Of a stretch of 64,000 nucleotides of DNA, positions 9,585 to 21,100 are shown in pieces. Position numbers and translations under genes: made by a program. This DNA comes from Isochrysis galbana (Eukaryota > Haptophyta > Isochrysidales > Isochrysidaceae), in the NCBI GenBank assembly GCA_018136815.1, contig CM030938.1, positions 2,082,202-2,146,201 of the forward strand, given 5' to 3'. The notes beneath the pieces are model-generated. The model worked only from the letters and a program-made list of their open reading frames with translations. It had not been told where the DNA came from and searched no databases. Within the stretch, counting starts at the first letter, position 1. Each line of letters begins with the position of its first letter.

Positions 9585-9624
9585 GGTTGAGCACTGTGAG
9601 GTGGGTGTCTGCCTTTACTCAAAT

Positions 9625-9935
9625 ACTAGAAGATTTTTTGGTACCGGGAGCGTATTTGGAAACGAGGGGTACCAAACGAAGGCATACGACCTCGGGCGGG
9701 AATCACATTCCAGGAGCACTCCGGAGTCGAGGGGGCGGAGGGAGAGGTGGGGTCGACAAAGAGGGAGAGCAGGAGGAGGGGTACCTGTGACGCGGCCGAG
9801 ACTGGGGCCGCCCCCGCGCCTTCACCCTCCCTCGCCCTCCCACCCCTAGGATTGGGACTCCCTCGTGGTGGCCCCGCATCGCGTATTTGGAAACGAGGGG
9901 TACCAAATGAAGGCAAACGACCTCCCCCCCCCCTT
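9625..9935 (-). repeat. Duplicated leader module of the MSTNG-family element
   Basis: The module (minus strand: AGGTCGTTTGCCTTCATTTG, then GTACCCCTCGTTTCCAAATA, then a T run and TAGTATTT) lies directly upstream of the 8994-9584 gene (about 9692-9625). Its distal half recurs at 9935-9885. The same module is at 50530-50607 (+) and 54432-54345 (-). It may be the promoter and outer end of the element. Confidence 0.65.
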
Positions 9936-10293
9936 CTGCACTTCTGCAAGGTGGGGGCGGGGGGCTACCTTCTTTATTCTTTCCTCCGGCCTTCGCGCGC
10001 CCGCTGCTCCGTTGGCGTTCACCTATGTAAACTAAAGCTGACTGTCTTCTCACGTCGCGCATTCAACATTTTTTGAAGGACGAAAGGGCGAAGGGGAAGG
10101 GTAGGGGTACCCCTACCCCTACCCCTAGTGGAACATCGACTAGAGTAGTGTTGGCTGTGGGAGATACCGAAGGGGGGTGGCATGCTTCTGCTGCAGGACC
10201 TGGCAGGAGAGAGGGGGAGGGAGGGAGAAGGGGAGGGGGGGGGGGGGAAGAAGCAGGAGCGAGGAGAGGGCGCCGAGGGCCGAGGCGCGCGTG
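9936..10293. other. 5' region of the cyclin L gene
   Basis: It contains three tandem CCCCTA-type units at about 10108-10126 (GGTAGGGGTACCCCTACCCC) and a long G/A-rich tract at 10205-10270 directly before the cyclin start codon. No other gene is supported. Confidence 0.4.
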
Positions 10294-11963
10294 ATGGCCG
10301 ACGGCGAGGACGACCTCCTGGTGGGCCAACGCGTGTACGCGTGCGAACTGATCCAGCAGATGGGGATCATGCTGCGCCTACCACAGGTCGCCATCTCCTC
10401 CGCTCAGATCATGTTCCACCGATTCTACGCCCGCCGCTCCATGCGAAGGTTTGACGTTCGGGTGAGAGTGGCCGCCAGCCAATTCACCTGCCTCTGCTTG
10501 TCCAGCTTCCAGACACGCTTGTGGGCGATCCAGATGGCCGGGAAGATGACCGGCTGCCTTGCTGCCTTACCCCCGGCTTCCTGGATCTCCGGCTGCCTGG
10601 CTGCACGGCTCACCCACCTGCGCAGAATTGGCCTGCCCCACCCCACGATGCGGCTGCGTGGCTGCCTGGCTGTGTGCCTGCACAGATGCGCCCGATGCAA
10701 GCCTCTGTGTTCATGGCTCTATTGGCTGTGTGAAGTCCGGCTCACACTGTTCGCCCCGTGCCTCATACGCCTCCCACCCGCCCTGCACAGCACATAGCAA
10801 TCGGTGCACTCTTCCTTGCTTGCAAGGTTGAGGAGTGCCCCCGCAAGGTCCGCGATGTGCTCAACTGCTTTTGCCATTTGTGCGACAAGCGCGGTGGCAA
10901 GAAGCCCACTCCAGTGGATATGTACTCGAACGCCTACGTCAACTTGAGGGAGAAGCTCATCCGCGCGGAGCGTGAGCTGCTGAAGGAACTTGGCTTCATC
11001 CTCTACGCAGAGCACCCGCATAAGTTCATCCTGAACTACGTCAAGTTGCTCTCGCCCACCAAAGACAAGGAGCCGCTTCTCGCTCAGTCGGCGTGGAACT
11101 TTATCAACGATTCTCAGCGCACGGACGTCTGCATGAAGTATGCGCCGGAGGTGATATGCTGTGCTGCTATATGGTTTGCTGCGCGGACGCTCCGGATCAA
11201 GCTCCCCTCACAAACCACACCACCTTGGTGGGAGCTGTTTGATGCGAAAAAGGAGGATATGGACGCTGTGTGCAACAAAGTCACCGCCCTATACTCGCGA
11301 CCGCGTGCACGCTTTGTGAAGCTTGAGGCCCCGCCTGATCCAGTTCAGCCTGAGGCGGAGGCAGATAAGTCTGGTGCAGACGAGGCGCCTTCAGCAGCCT
11401 TGGGGCCATCAGCCAAAGTCGCATGCACATCTTCGGCGCCCACCTGTCCCAACACGAAGAATGTGGCGAGTGAATCAGAAGAGTTTAGGCCTAACATTGA
11501 GAGCACCGTGTGCGCTGGCGCTGGGACTACCGGTATGGATCCTTCCGTGACTACTCCTCTCATGTCCGAGGATCCCAGCAAGCGCATAGACGGCCGGATG
11601 GAGCAGCAACACTCGCCTATGCGCTTGCTGTGCGAGAGACGAGAAGATAGTGCAAAGAAGTCTGAGACGACAGACAGGGAGGCCATGCGGGATGATGAAG
11701 CGATCGACGGCGAGCGGCGGGAGCGTGTCTCAGGCGCTGGCGACAAGCGAGAGCGCGCACGTGGGGAAGATGACCGCCGAGGCCGGCGGGATGGTGACGA
11801 GGATCGTGACTGGGAAAAGCGCCGGCGTCGAGATGACTATGACCGCAAGGATGATCGCAGAGACGATCGTAACCATTACGACAGGCGCGATCGCCGCGAT
11901 TTCGATCGACGAGATCGCCGTGACGACCGCCGTGACGAGCGTAGAGACTACTACAAGAGATGA
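10294..11963 (+). CDS. CCNL: Cyclin L (splicing-associated cyclin)
   Basis: Exons 10294-10461 and 10791-11963 join in phase to give 446 aa. The intron is 329 bp (donor GTGAGA, acceptor CTGCACAG). The start MADGEDDLLVGQRVYACELIQQ is followed by the cyclin L signature GIMLRLPQVAISSAQIMFHR, then HIAIGALFLACKVEECPRKV, the second cyclin-box helix set, and ELLKELGFILYAEHPHKF as in known cyclin L. The second cyclin fold continues to about residue 215. From about residue 335 the tail is rich in Arg/Asp/Glu dipeptides (RDRRD type), replacing the RS tail of animal cyclin L. The family partners CDK10/11-type kinases in pre-mRNA splicing and transcription in the nucleus. The intron itself holds repeated GGCTGCCTGGCTG-like words. 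Confidence 0.93.
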
Positions 11964-12167
11964 GAGTATCCTTGGTGACACCAGTATTAGGTCCCGTCCA
12001 CCGAAAGTCTGCTATGTGGGTTGTTGTCACTACCATTTCAGTGCATCTTAAATGCCCACGACGCATATTTGGCTCCTGTCCCAGTGTCTCACGGTTCTCA
12101 ACAAACCAACGCCAACAGGAACTGTGTATTGCGACCAAGCAAGACTGTTGGGCAGCTTGGGCAGGGA

Positions 12168-12267
12168 NNNNNNNNNNNNNNNNNNNNNNNNNNNNNNNNN
12201 NNNNNNNNNNNNNNNNNNNNNNNNNNNNNNNNNNNNNNNNNNNNNNNNNNNNNNNNNNNNNNNNNNN
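12168..12267. other. Assembly gap (100 N)
   Basis: A run of 100 N hides the start of whatever gene the following coding-like segment belongs to. Confidence 1.
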
Positions 12268-12488
12268 GATCCCGGAAGAAGAAGAAGTCCAAGAAGTCCA
12301 AATTCAAGGGGATGCATAGCGACAAAGGCGCGAGGAGGAGCGAACTTGATTTGTGGCAAGTTCGACGAGCTGAGCTGGCTGGTGAGGCTGCGGCACTTAG
12401 AGAGAAAGAGAGGTTGGAGCGAATGGAGCATGAACGGCGTAAGGCCACATTGGCATCATTGGGTATGCACATTGGAGTTCATTGGTAG
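12268..12488 (+). CDS. Lysine-rich coding-like segment, 5' end in the gap
   Basis: Directly after the gap an open frame reads SRKKKKSKKSKFKGMHSDKG, then RRSELDLWQVRRAELAGEAA and a charged helix (LREKERLERMEHERRKATLASLG). A plausible donor GTATGC follows TTGG at about 12461, so the real exon may end there and not at the stop at 12488. Basic and coiled-coil-like composition suggests a nuclear or RNA-linked protein, but the family is not recognisable. Confidence 0.4.
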
Positions 12489-13168
12489 TGCTCATGTGCT
12501 CACAGTCACAGATGTCAATAAGAATTGGGCAAATAGTACATGGTATGGAAAGTCCATATGCAAAGGGCAGTGGTTGGTCGTGAGCAATGGCGCAATGGCA
12601 GTGCTTCCCCTAACGCTGCTAGGGTGGAGCGGAGGGACATGGGGCGGGGAGGGGGAGGGGGCACATAAGCAAGTATGATGTGTCTTCTTTGCCCCCCCCG
12701 CCCCCCCCCCGGCCCCTTAACGCTTGAAGCTCCCACTTCCCGGCGCTCCCCACGCCACAGTACGCTTTCTAAAAAAGACATCTAAAGATTATTTTGGGCT
12801 AAACAGTAAGGCTACGTTGGCATCTTTGGGTATGCACATTCGAGTTCATTGGTAGTGTGTGGTGTTGATGTGCTCGCAGAAGTCAATAAGACTCGGAAAT
12901 AGTATGGAAAGTCCATATACCATATGCAAAGGGCAGTGGTTGGTCGTAGTGAGCGATGGCAGCGCTCCCCCTGACGCCGCTAGAGTGGAGCGGAGGGACA
13001 TGGGGCGGGGAGTGGGAGGGGGCACATAAACAAGAATGACGCGTCTTCTTGCCCTTCCCCCCCCCCCTGAAGCTTAATGCTCCCTCTCCCTCCCTCTCTC
13101 CCACACCACAGTAGTGCGCTTTCTAAGGAGGAAAAACATTTGAAGATTCTGGGCTAAACACATACAAG
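12440..13168. repeat. Tandem duplication of about 360 bp
   Basis: About 12440-12808 and 12809-13168 align along their length (landmarks: TTGGGTATGCACATT, GGTATGGAAAGTCCATAT, GCAAAGGGCAGTGGTTGGTC, GAGCGGAGGGACATGGGGCG, GGGCTAAACA). The copies have diverged by small indels. The first begins inside the coding-like segment, so the end of that exon was duplicated. Each copy ends in a block that read in reverse (AATCTTTAGATGTC or AATCTTCAAATG, then a T run) resembles the LINE-like 3' tail. Confidence 0.75.
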
Positions 13169-13262
13169 ATCAAGGTTTCCCTACCTCTACTCCGTCACCG
13201 CCCTTATCCTTATTCCTTTTTCTTCGATTTCCGGGGTCCGGCCATGATGCACTTCTGGGCAG
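13130..13262 (-). mobile_element. Degenerate LINE-like 3' end
   Basis: On the minus strand, GCATCATGGCCGGACCCC and a GAAGAAAAAGG-like stretch (13252-13214) are followed by AATCTTCAAATGTTTTT (13150-13132). This matches in order the 3' blocks at 6834-7000 and 60467-60640, with substitutions. Confidence 0.4.
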
Positions 13263-14440
13263 GCCTTTTGAGTGTCTATTTTGTTGAGCTTGAAGGTCTA
13301 TTTTGTAGGTCTATTTTGTGTGGTTATCTAGGGGCAGTACGATTTGTAGGCATTTCGGCTTAGAGCCCTAGCCCTAGCTGCGCAAACATAACATGGCACA
13401 TGCATATGCATGCATGTGCTCCATTGCCATCATTTCGTGTCATTTCAATGTCACTTCTCACTTTCACGTCGCTGCACTTTTCACTAAGAGTAGCGAGCAA
13501 CTTCTCAGAGAACAAAATGCACGGGTTTGGCGCTGTGTAGCCTTGATGCAGTGGAGCGCGGATACGAAGCGCGGTGAGGCTTGCGGCGACCTACAACTAC
13601 AACCAATAGCCAGTGGTATTTGTGTATTTGGATTTAGGTATTAGATATAGGAATAGGAGAGGATACCATGATTGTATCGTAGATAGTAGGAGGGAATGTG
13701 CCAAGATGGCTGGGACAATGGTGCGCTGCTGCATCTGCAGTGGCGAAGGCTATGCATGGCCAGTGCGCTGGTTCGAAAAGAACAGAAATCTCAATACAGA
13801 CGTCACATCACAAGCGCAAGTGCCACAACTACAAGTTCCAAGCCCCAAAGAAGCCGTCAATGGACGACATTCACCAGGGGCACATAGTTCGCGCAAACGC
13901 ACTCTGCTCCGCTCCCTGCACGCGCCGTGCGACGCGCGCGATTCAGGAAAGCTGAACCTGTTAGCCGGACGCACCGGAGGAGCGAGTACGAGCTGCGCGG
14001 TCTGTCTGAACCTGGCCAACCGCACAAGCCGAGCAAGCCAGCCATTCTGTGCGCCATTGGCGCGGGGTAAGCGCCGTTGGCCGTGCGCTGTCGCGCGCCA
14101 CTACTGCACCGAACTTATGGGCTGGGTCGTTCGAGCGGCTACCTGGGTGCAGAGCAAGTGGTGGGCATGTCCCTCACACCGTCGACACAAGCCAAACTAG
14201 AAGAAGGCGGGCCGGGAGGGCCTTGGAGAAGAGAAAGCGGAGAGCGAGGTGGGAGGACGAGGGCGCAGCATTCTCCTTCACCATGGCCATCCCGGCGCGG
14301 TGCCGCTCGTCGGCCTAGGGATCGCCTGCGGAGCCGAAGGCGGCTCTCGACCCCCCAAACGCCCATGGCGCCGCGAGGCGCGCGGCGGGTCCTCTCCTTT
14401 TGACTGCAAATCTTCTCTTTCCACTGGAGCCTCTTGGGGG
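13263..14440. other. Gene-free stretch
   Basis: Several frames of 60-195 codons are open, on both strands, but none has family-like composition and they overlap one another. I see no supported feature apart from short ATGCATGC-type words near 13395. Confidence 0.4.
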
Positions 14441-14444
14441 GGAG

Positions 14445-14642
<198 letters not shown>

Positions 14643-14894
14643 GTGGTGTGGTGAGATCCCTGCGCCGGGACACCTTCACATATCTCTGGTGGCGTTGATA
14701 GAAGAATATATCCTGCGACAGCAGTCACAGCATCAAAGATATCATCTGTGAATCTTGGAAGAAGGCACCATATCCAAGGGCGAGATACGTGGATTCTGTA
14801 AGGCGGTGTAGAGAAGAAAGTACAGAGAGAGTGCGAGAGAGGAGAGAGAGAAGAAGAGCGCCCCCTCCCCCTTTTCCTCGCTCGTCGGCAGTCC

Positions 14895-16001
14895 ATGCTG
14901 TCCTCCCCCACCGGCCCCACCTGCGCCGGGCTAGAGTACCCTCGTTCTGTGCGCTCAGTCCTGTCTATCGATGAGCGAGAGTACCTCTCACGTCTCTACT
15001 TCCACGTCCTCCGCCCCGCATCACGCCGCCAGCCAGGCCTCACCTACTTCCGGCTCCTCTCTCACCTCGCTCGCACAAAGGACGAGCAGGCCTGGGCGAT
15101 TCTGCGCAGGCTACAGCGCACGATACGCAGCATGTTTGGGCAGGAATTCGAGCTGGTCAATGACTTCTTCTCCTTCCGCTCGCCAACCTCGCGCATGTTC
15201 CAGGACTGGCATCAGGACGGCGAGTTCTGGCTCACCGCAAACGGAGAGCCAGCCTTCTCATGCTCCGGCTTCAACCTGTGGATCCTCCTCGACCACCGCC
15301 GCATGAACTACTCCTTCGATGTGATCGACACCAGTCGGTACATGCCGATGTACATGGCACTCTACAGAGCGGCGAGGGTTGCACGGAGGGCGAGGAACGC
15401 GAGCGACCACGCAACGTTGCTCAACACGCCTGACGCGGTATTCGGCTCTTCGGCCAACCAAAAGCGCAAGGCGCTGCTGCATCCGCTTTCCCTCGCGCGC
15501 ATCGCCCGCCGCTCGGGCGCTGGCCGCAAGCCATGGGTTAACGTCCCGCTCGAGGCGGGCGACGCCCTGATCCTGAGGCAGGTTGAGATCCACCGGACCG
15601 ATGCGCGCCAGCCAGACCCGGACCAGTGGCGTCTCGCCTTAGGGTTCAAGGTGATGCGGCGCGGCACCGTTGTCCGGCGCGGCGACCTGCAGTCGCCATT
15701 CGGCATGGACTCGCTTTCAGTTCGCGCGCACTGGCCCGGGCTGCTACCCGACTTCACCGTGGGAAGGCCGCTACCGATGGTCTACAACAAGACGGCTGTC
15801 GACGTTGTCAAGCCCGCCCGGATGAGTGCGCAGGGAGTGTGGGCCCTCTTTCAGGCCGCTGGCATGCTGCTCTGCCCCGAGGCGCTCTGTGTCGACAGCG
15901 GCCGCAATCCACTGATCTTCATCTTTCCAGTGATGGTGGTCCTGCTCATATTTGCCATACGTCGCAAGCCCCATGCTAGCAAGGAGTGCGCATGCTGGTG
16001 A
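14895..16001 (+). CDS. Phytanoyl-CoA-dioxygenase-like Fe(II)/2-oxoglutarate enzyme with C-terminal membrane anchor
   Basis: The single-exon frame from ATG 14895 encodes 368 aa. The metal triad is visible: HQD at residues 106-108 (15210-15218) inside WHQDGEFWLTANGE, and the distal His at 233 (EIHRTDARQ). R246 in DQWRLALGF fits the 2-oxoglutarate anchor. This order and spacing match PhyH-type dioxygenases. Residues about 338-357 (PLIFIFPVMVVLLIFAI) form one membrane span followed by a basic tail, so the enzyme is probably tail-anchored with its active site in the cytosol. The substrate is unknown. An earlier start is possible, but the upstream DNA is GA-rich. Confidence 0.75.
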   Translation: MLSSPTGPTCAGLEYPRSVRSVLSIDEREYLSRLYFHVLRPASRRQPGLTYFRLLSHLARTKDEQAWAILRRLQRTIRSMFGQEFELVNDFFSFRSPTSRMFQDWHQDGEFWLTANGEPAFSCSGFNLWILLDHRRMNYSFDVIDTSRYMPMYMALYRAARVARRARNASDHATLLNTPDAVFGSSANQKRKALLHPLSLARIARRSGAGRKPWVNVPLEAGDALILRQVEIHRTDARQPDPDQWRLALGFKVMRRGTVVRRGDLQSPFGMDSLSVRAHWPGLLPDFTVGRPLPMVYNKTAVDVVKPARMSAQGVWALFQAAGMLLCPEALCVDSGRNPLIFIFPVMVVLLIFAIRRKPHASKECACW

Positions 16002-16199
16002 TGGAGGCCTCGCAGCCACGTCTTTCATTGAGGGGCGATGGCGCATACCGGTCGAGAGTCCGAGCGTGTCTAGTGCGACCAATGAAATGTATTTATCTCT
16101 CAAGCGGCGAAGCACCTTGAGATGTGCTGCATGTCGCAGTTGCCTCAAGGACGGGGTGTGTTTACAATCAATGTAGAATATATAAAGCGTCGATTTACT

Positions 16200-16377
16200 C
16201 AACCTACTTTTATAAGTGGGGGTCAATGGGGGCCTCGCGCCCCCTGCACTCCATCGCGGACATCCCCCGGGGTGGGACCGTACAACCAACCTCAGCCCCT
16301 GCCCTCGGGCAAGGGCTGGGCAGTCATCAATCTGGCCGAAACCCCTAGTGGCTAGTGGGCGCGGGCCGCGAATCGCA
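16200..16377 (+). repeat. Structured leader repeat, copy 1
   Basis: The segment from CAACCTACTTTTATAAGT through the hairpin GGGGGCCTCGCGCCCCC (16228-16244), a second hairpin (AGCCCCTGCCCTCGGGCAAG, then GGCT) and CCCCTAGTGG to GGGCGCGGGCC recurs at 37099-37267. TTTTATAAGT may be a TATA-like box. Both copies lie upstream of LINE-like ORF2 remnants in the same orientation. Confidence 0.7.
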
Positions 16378-16781
16378 CTCGCCCACGCCCGCAGTGGGCC
16401 TGCCATCGAGTCGAGCATCGAGCTGACTACCCCCCATCCCAGGTTGCCAGGCATACAAGGGCCTCTAGGCTACTCTGGGCGGCTTCCATGGCCAGCGAGG
16501 CGAGCGTGGGAGAAGTAGGGGGGGTTACGGGCTGGGCCCTAGCCTCCACTGCCCCTTGACCCCAAAGCCTGAGCTGCGCCCTTGCTTGCCCTTGCGCCCT
16601 TGCTGACCCTCTGGGAGCCCCACAAGGACCTCTCAGAGCAAGCCATGGCATGCCATGGCGCGCCGCATGGCGACGCGCCGCAGGGGACGACGGACGACGA
16701 TCAGAAGACGATCTGTCGGCGATCCCGTCTGGAAGGAGAATCGCACCATAACGGAAATGAGGGGCAATCCTGCCGCACAGG

Positions 16782-17112
16782 ATTCCAAGAGACCTATCGA
16801 ACAAGACGAAAGAAGTGCGGTGTGCCTAAGGGGGAGATGCGAAGAGATTGCAAATTAAACCTGATTGCAATCACTGAAGTAGGTAGAGAAACGCGGGGAA
16901 GATAGCGAATAAAACCTATTTGCGAGGCGCCTAGGAGGGAGAAAGGTGGGGAAACTTCCCTTCTCTTCGAGAGTAAGAGAGAGGGCGCTCCACAACCCAA
17001 GATCCTATGCGTCCAAGCGAAGCTTTTGACCGAGGACGAGAACGAGAGAATTATAACGATAATACCGAACGACGAAAAGAAGCCTTACGAGTGTCGATTC
17101 GCGAATGCGACA
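16782..17112 (+). repeat. Dispersed repeat shared with 33382-33743
   Basis: About 330 bp align with 33382-33743 (landmarks: GCGGTGTGCCTAAGGGGGAG, AACGCGGGGAAGAT, CTATTTGCGAGGCGCCTAGG, GGAAACTTCCCTTCTCTTCG, CACAACCCAAGATCCT). Similarity stops at GCGACA in both. Here the LINE-like zinc-knuckle frame starts at once. Confidence 0.75.
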
Positions 17113-17904
17113 GACTTGCCGCTTTTGCGGCATAGCCCCCGAGAGCTCCACTCATATAGCCACATGCATTGCGACGGAGCCCGTCTTCGAATTCATAGAA
17201 GAACTTCTAGGGATTAACCTTAGGCCGGGGTCTGAAATAGCCCAACGTCTCTTCTGCTATCAGATAGACAGACCTCATCCCTCCTCGGGATACCTAGATA
17301 TCCTGGCTTGGAGGTATATCCTAACGGACTTTTACAATGTCCAGTATGGCAACGCAGACGGTAGGTCCGTCAGGTCAATCTTAAGAGCGATCCTTGCGAG
17401 ATACCACCTATTAGTAACGGCGAAAGTCGGTTTCTTTCAGAGGCTGAAAACACAACGAGAAAGTATAGGGCTACACGCCCCGAGCAACAAACACATTAAG
17501 AAAATGATGAGCCCTCTGTACACGGTGGACAAAGACTTCAACCTAGAAATATCGGGAGACCTCCTGCAAGCGGCGGGAGGTCTCGACATGCGAAACATCA
17601 CCTAAGGTAGCTAACCCTTTTGCTAATGGGGGCCCCAACGGACAGCAAGAGAGACTCTATGAGTTATAAAAGTAGGTGATACAAGCCGAGCCAGAGCAAA
17701 GGAGGAGCCATAGTCTCCCGCCTCCTTCTCTCCAACTCCCGGCCGAAGCAGCGCGCGCGGCCTCCCCGGAACTAGCTTCTCCGCTAAAGAGGGAACTGGG
17801 GAAGGGGAAAGGGGTTGTTAGGGGTTAAGGTTGGGTAGTAGGGAGGTCCACAAGCACACTGCCCCATGCCGCACACGTAGCGGAGATTTTAAGAAGTTTT
17901 TTTT
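17080..17904 (+). mobile_element. LINE-like element, ORF2 C-terminal remnant and 3' UTR
   Basis: A frame from 17105 to 17605 begins with the zinc knuckle CRFCGIAPESSTHIATC (C-x2-C-x7-H-x4-C) and continues with LAWRYILTDFYNVQYGN, both shared with the copies at 37368, 50619 and 60467. The residues just upstream (RFANAT) lie in another frame, so there is a frameshift. The 3' UTR ends TTTTAAGAAG followed by T8 at 17897-17904. It is a degenerate copy. Confidence 0.75.
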
Positions 17905-18135
17905 AGTTGAGGAGGCATGCGCCGCGGTTGATGAGCACAATGATGGGCACAATGATGACACGAGGGACGGGCAAAAGGTTGAATGAAAGAAATTGACAAA
18001 GATATAGGCGGGGCCTTGAAAGCTCACGGAAGTATTCGCTCATCAATCAAAATCATGGTGCCAAGCAAGCTTTCATGCTAACGAGATGCACTCAGTGACT
18101 GTCATGGTACAGCCATTGCGGACATGTTTCCTTCT

Positions 18136-21100
18136 CTAATTGCGGGACGTGAAGCGCAACGTCGGCATGTGTGGTTGTACTAGAGTCCCCTGAAAGTACG
18201 ACACCTGCCAAAACCGGTGGTGAAGATCCTTTGGATTGCGCGATGGTGACAGATCGCGGCGGCGTAGGAACCTTTGACATCGCATGAAAAAATGCGGCGG
18301 CAAGGCGCGGCGACAAAAGCGACACCACAAATGAGTGCCGTACGCGACCATGGCCAATGCATCGCGGGTATCCATAGACCTCTCGTGGACACTATTGCAG
18401 CTGGTGCACAAGGCGCAGGACGTAGACAGCCACACCTTGTCCCAGGTGATGGAAGGATCGACGGGTTCAATCTTCCAGTCGCGAATGAAGGTAAGTAGCA
18501 AGGCTTGCACCTCGAGCATCGCCACCCGCGAGCCTGGGCATTGCCGCGCCCCTGCGGAAAATGGGGCTCTATACAAGGTATGGTCGAGTATGGCCGCCGG
18601 GGTGCCCTTGCGAGCCGCCTGGAATGGAAGATGAGAGGGGAGCGTGGATGGCCTAGGCAAAGATGATGCGCCCGTGCCAGTCACAAGGCCAGACTGGCAC
18701 TCGAGCGCCGGCCGAGTGGAGGCTAAAGCGTAGAGGTGAGCCACTCATACATCGAAACGTCGGGACGACGCACCTCGGCGGGCGGCAAAAAGCGCTCAGG
18801 ATCGAAGATGTTTGGTTCAGGTACGCGTTCAGGGTCATGCCCCGGAAAATATGTATTCAATATGAAGGTGGTTCCTGGTGGGAACTCGCGCCCATGGACA
18901 GTGACCGGCCCCTGTAGCACGGCCCGAGGCAGAGGAAGAAGTTGTATGCGGCCAAGCGCACGGTAACAGCCAATTCTAGAATCGGGCTGCAAGTGCATGC
19001 CCCCCCCCCCCCCTCCCGCGCGACGCGCCGGCTGCTCACCTGTAGATTCTTCTTGACGAGGTTGATCGGCGCTGCGGGTGTCAACCTGTGTGCCTCGCGC
19101 AGCGTAGCATGCAGGTAGGGGTAGGCGGCGCGACTGCCAAGCTTACTGGCGCATATGCCCTCTCGAGCCACTTCTCCCGCCAGCGCGTCCTGCAATGATT
19201 CGGCATGCCACGGGCAGTGTGAGGTAGCTGTCGCCGACAGATCACTTGAAGCCGCATGGTTCACCGGTGGGCGTTGAGAATCAAGAGCCATGCCAGACCA
19301 AGCCGCATGGCCATGGTTCACTAGTGAGCGTTGAGAATCAAGAGCCATGCCGGAGCGCGCCATATGGCGTCGGGATTGGCTTGTGCAACGTGGTCGTGGG
19401 CGGACAATAAGACAATGGCACCGAGAGAGCAATGGTCGGGACGGAGTGTTGCCTGGTCCTCCGTGTGATACATGCTTTGTCTAGTCCTCCGTGTGATGCA
19501 CATTTTGCCGGGTCTGAGCACTGCAGCTCACCATCACGGCCGGACGGTTCCATTTGGGTGGGTCTCACCTGCACTTTTGGATTTAGGGCGATATGCAGCA
19601 AGCACCAATTGAGCACCGAGGAAGTAGTGTCAACGGCCGCTAGGAGCGCGGTACTGCAAAGCTCCTTGGTTTCTTTAATGCTAACACTCGAGGGGCTGCC
19701 TGCAGTTCAAGAAGGTGGGCGACGTGGTTATGAAGAGGGCGTGGGTAAAGGCAGGGGCTGCAGATGACTCACGGGGCGGGGAGTCCTCGGACACTGGCCG
19801 CGATAGCCTGCCGAGGCCTTTGGGGGCCTTGGCCAAGGAATGGCCACACACTGGATGCGCTGCAGCAAGAGTGAGTGAGCGCTCACCTGCGGCTGCTGCC
19901 TGTCTGTCGATGGCTCGAGCGATGTAAGAGTTGGCCTCGTGCTCATTCAATTCCCCGGCGGCTTTGCGCTCGACAAACCTGCTCAAGCACGCGGTCGCTT
20001 GCCATGAAAGCGAATGAGAAGGGCAAGCAAGCCTTAGAGGATGCGGGCGGAGGTGTAAAGGTTGCAGATGAGGAACATCAAGAGCTTGATACAAGGCGAA
20101 GGCCCATTCCCTCACCGATCGATCTTGCATCGATTAATTTCGTCAACCTTGGACAGGTGAACCTTGAATTTCGCATACATAGGCGTGGTGAGGCCGAGCC
20201 ACTTTCCGAGAATCACCTGAACCATGATACATGGAGGTTGGGATGCTGGGGCGAGTGGCGGTGTGCAAGGTGGAGGTGGCTGTAGATGCGGTGAGAAGAG
20301 CAGCGAGTCTCAGCACACCTCACGAGTATTGAAGGATGTCAGAGGCATGAGCATGTCGAAGACAGCCATTGTCTCCTGAGGCGACAGCCGGGCCGAATTG
20401 AGCGAGCAGTTCTGCTGCATGTACGCGCACAACCCAGCAAATACGTCGCTTGCATAAACAGGCACTACTCCCGTATACTCAATCGCGCCGTAGAATGGGC
20501 AGCGAAGTCGACAGGATAGATCATGCAGCGGTGCCATGGCGTGCCACGATGCAAAGCGCACTTGGTAGCAGATGACATTCTCTTGCGCTCGCTCACTTTC
20601 TGGTCCGCCGGCGAGGCGTGTCATGTGGCCAAACATCACAGCATGAAAGAGGTCAAAAGTGCAACGCGCAGCGAATCTGGAATGTAGGCGTTGAAACGTC
20701 TCAGCCCTAAGCTGCGCTCAATTCCTCTCATGTGACCTTGCTTACTGCGAGGGCGACTCTGACCTAGGCTTGCCATGCCTCCTCTCATTTGCGGCGTGCG
20801 AAAAGGTAGCTACTGGGCCTTGTGCCGCCCACCTTTCGAGATCATCGCCTGAGGCAGGCGCTCCCTTGGATGCGAGAGCCGCCGCCGTCACCAATGCCGC
20901 CGCGTAGCCTTTCGCAGCGGCGGGGGCAAGCATATCGGTCTGCAGAAACATTCGAAGCCGGCGCCAATGCTCCCCTTGCCCCCAGAAACCGTGGTCCTTG
21001 GAGTACTTGGTACCTCCGACGCTCCAGCCGAGAGTTTCGCGAGCGGCCCTATGAAGATGGGGAGCACAACCACGTCAGAACAAAGAGCGAGCGCAAAAGG

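Noticed and set aside
13613..14200. A 195-codon plus-strand frame
   Set aside because: Composition is Cys/Arg/Trp-rich as expected for random GC-rich DNA, equal frames exist on the other strand, and no motif is present.
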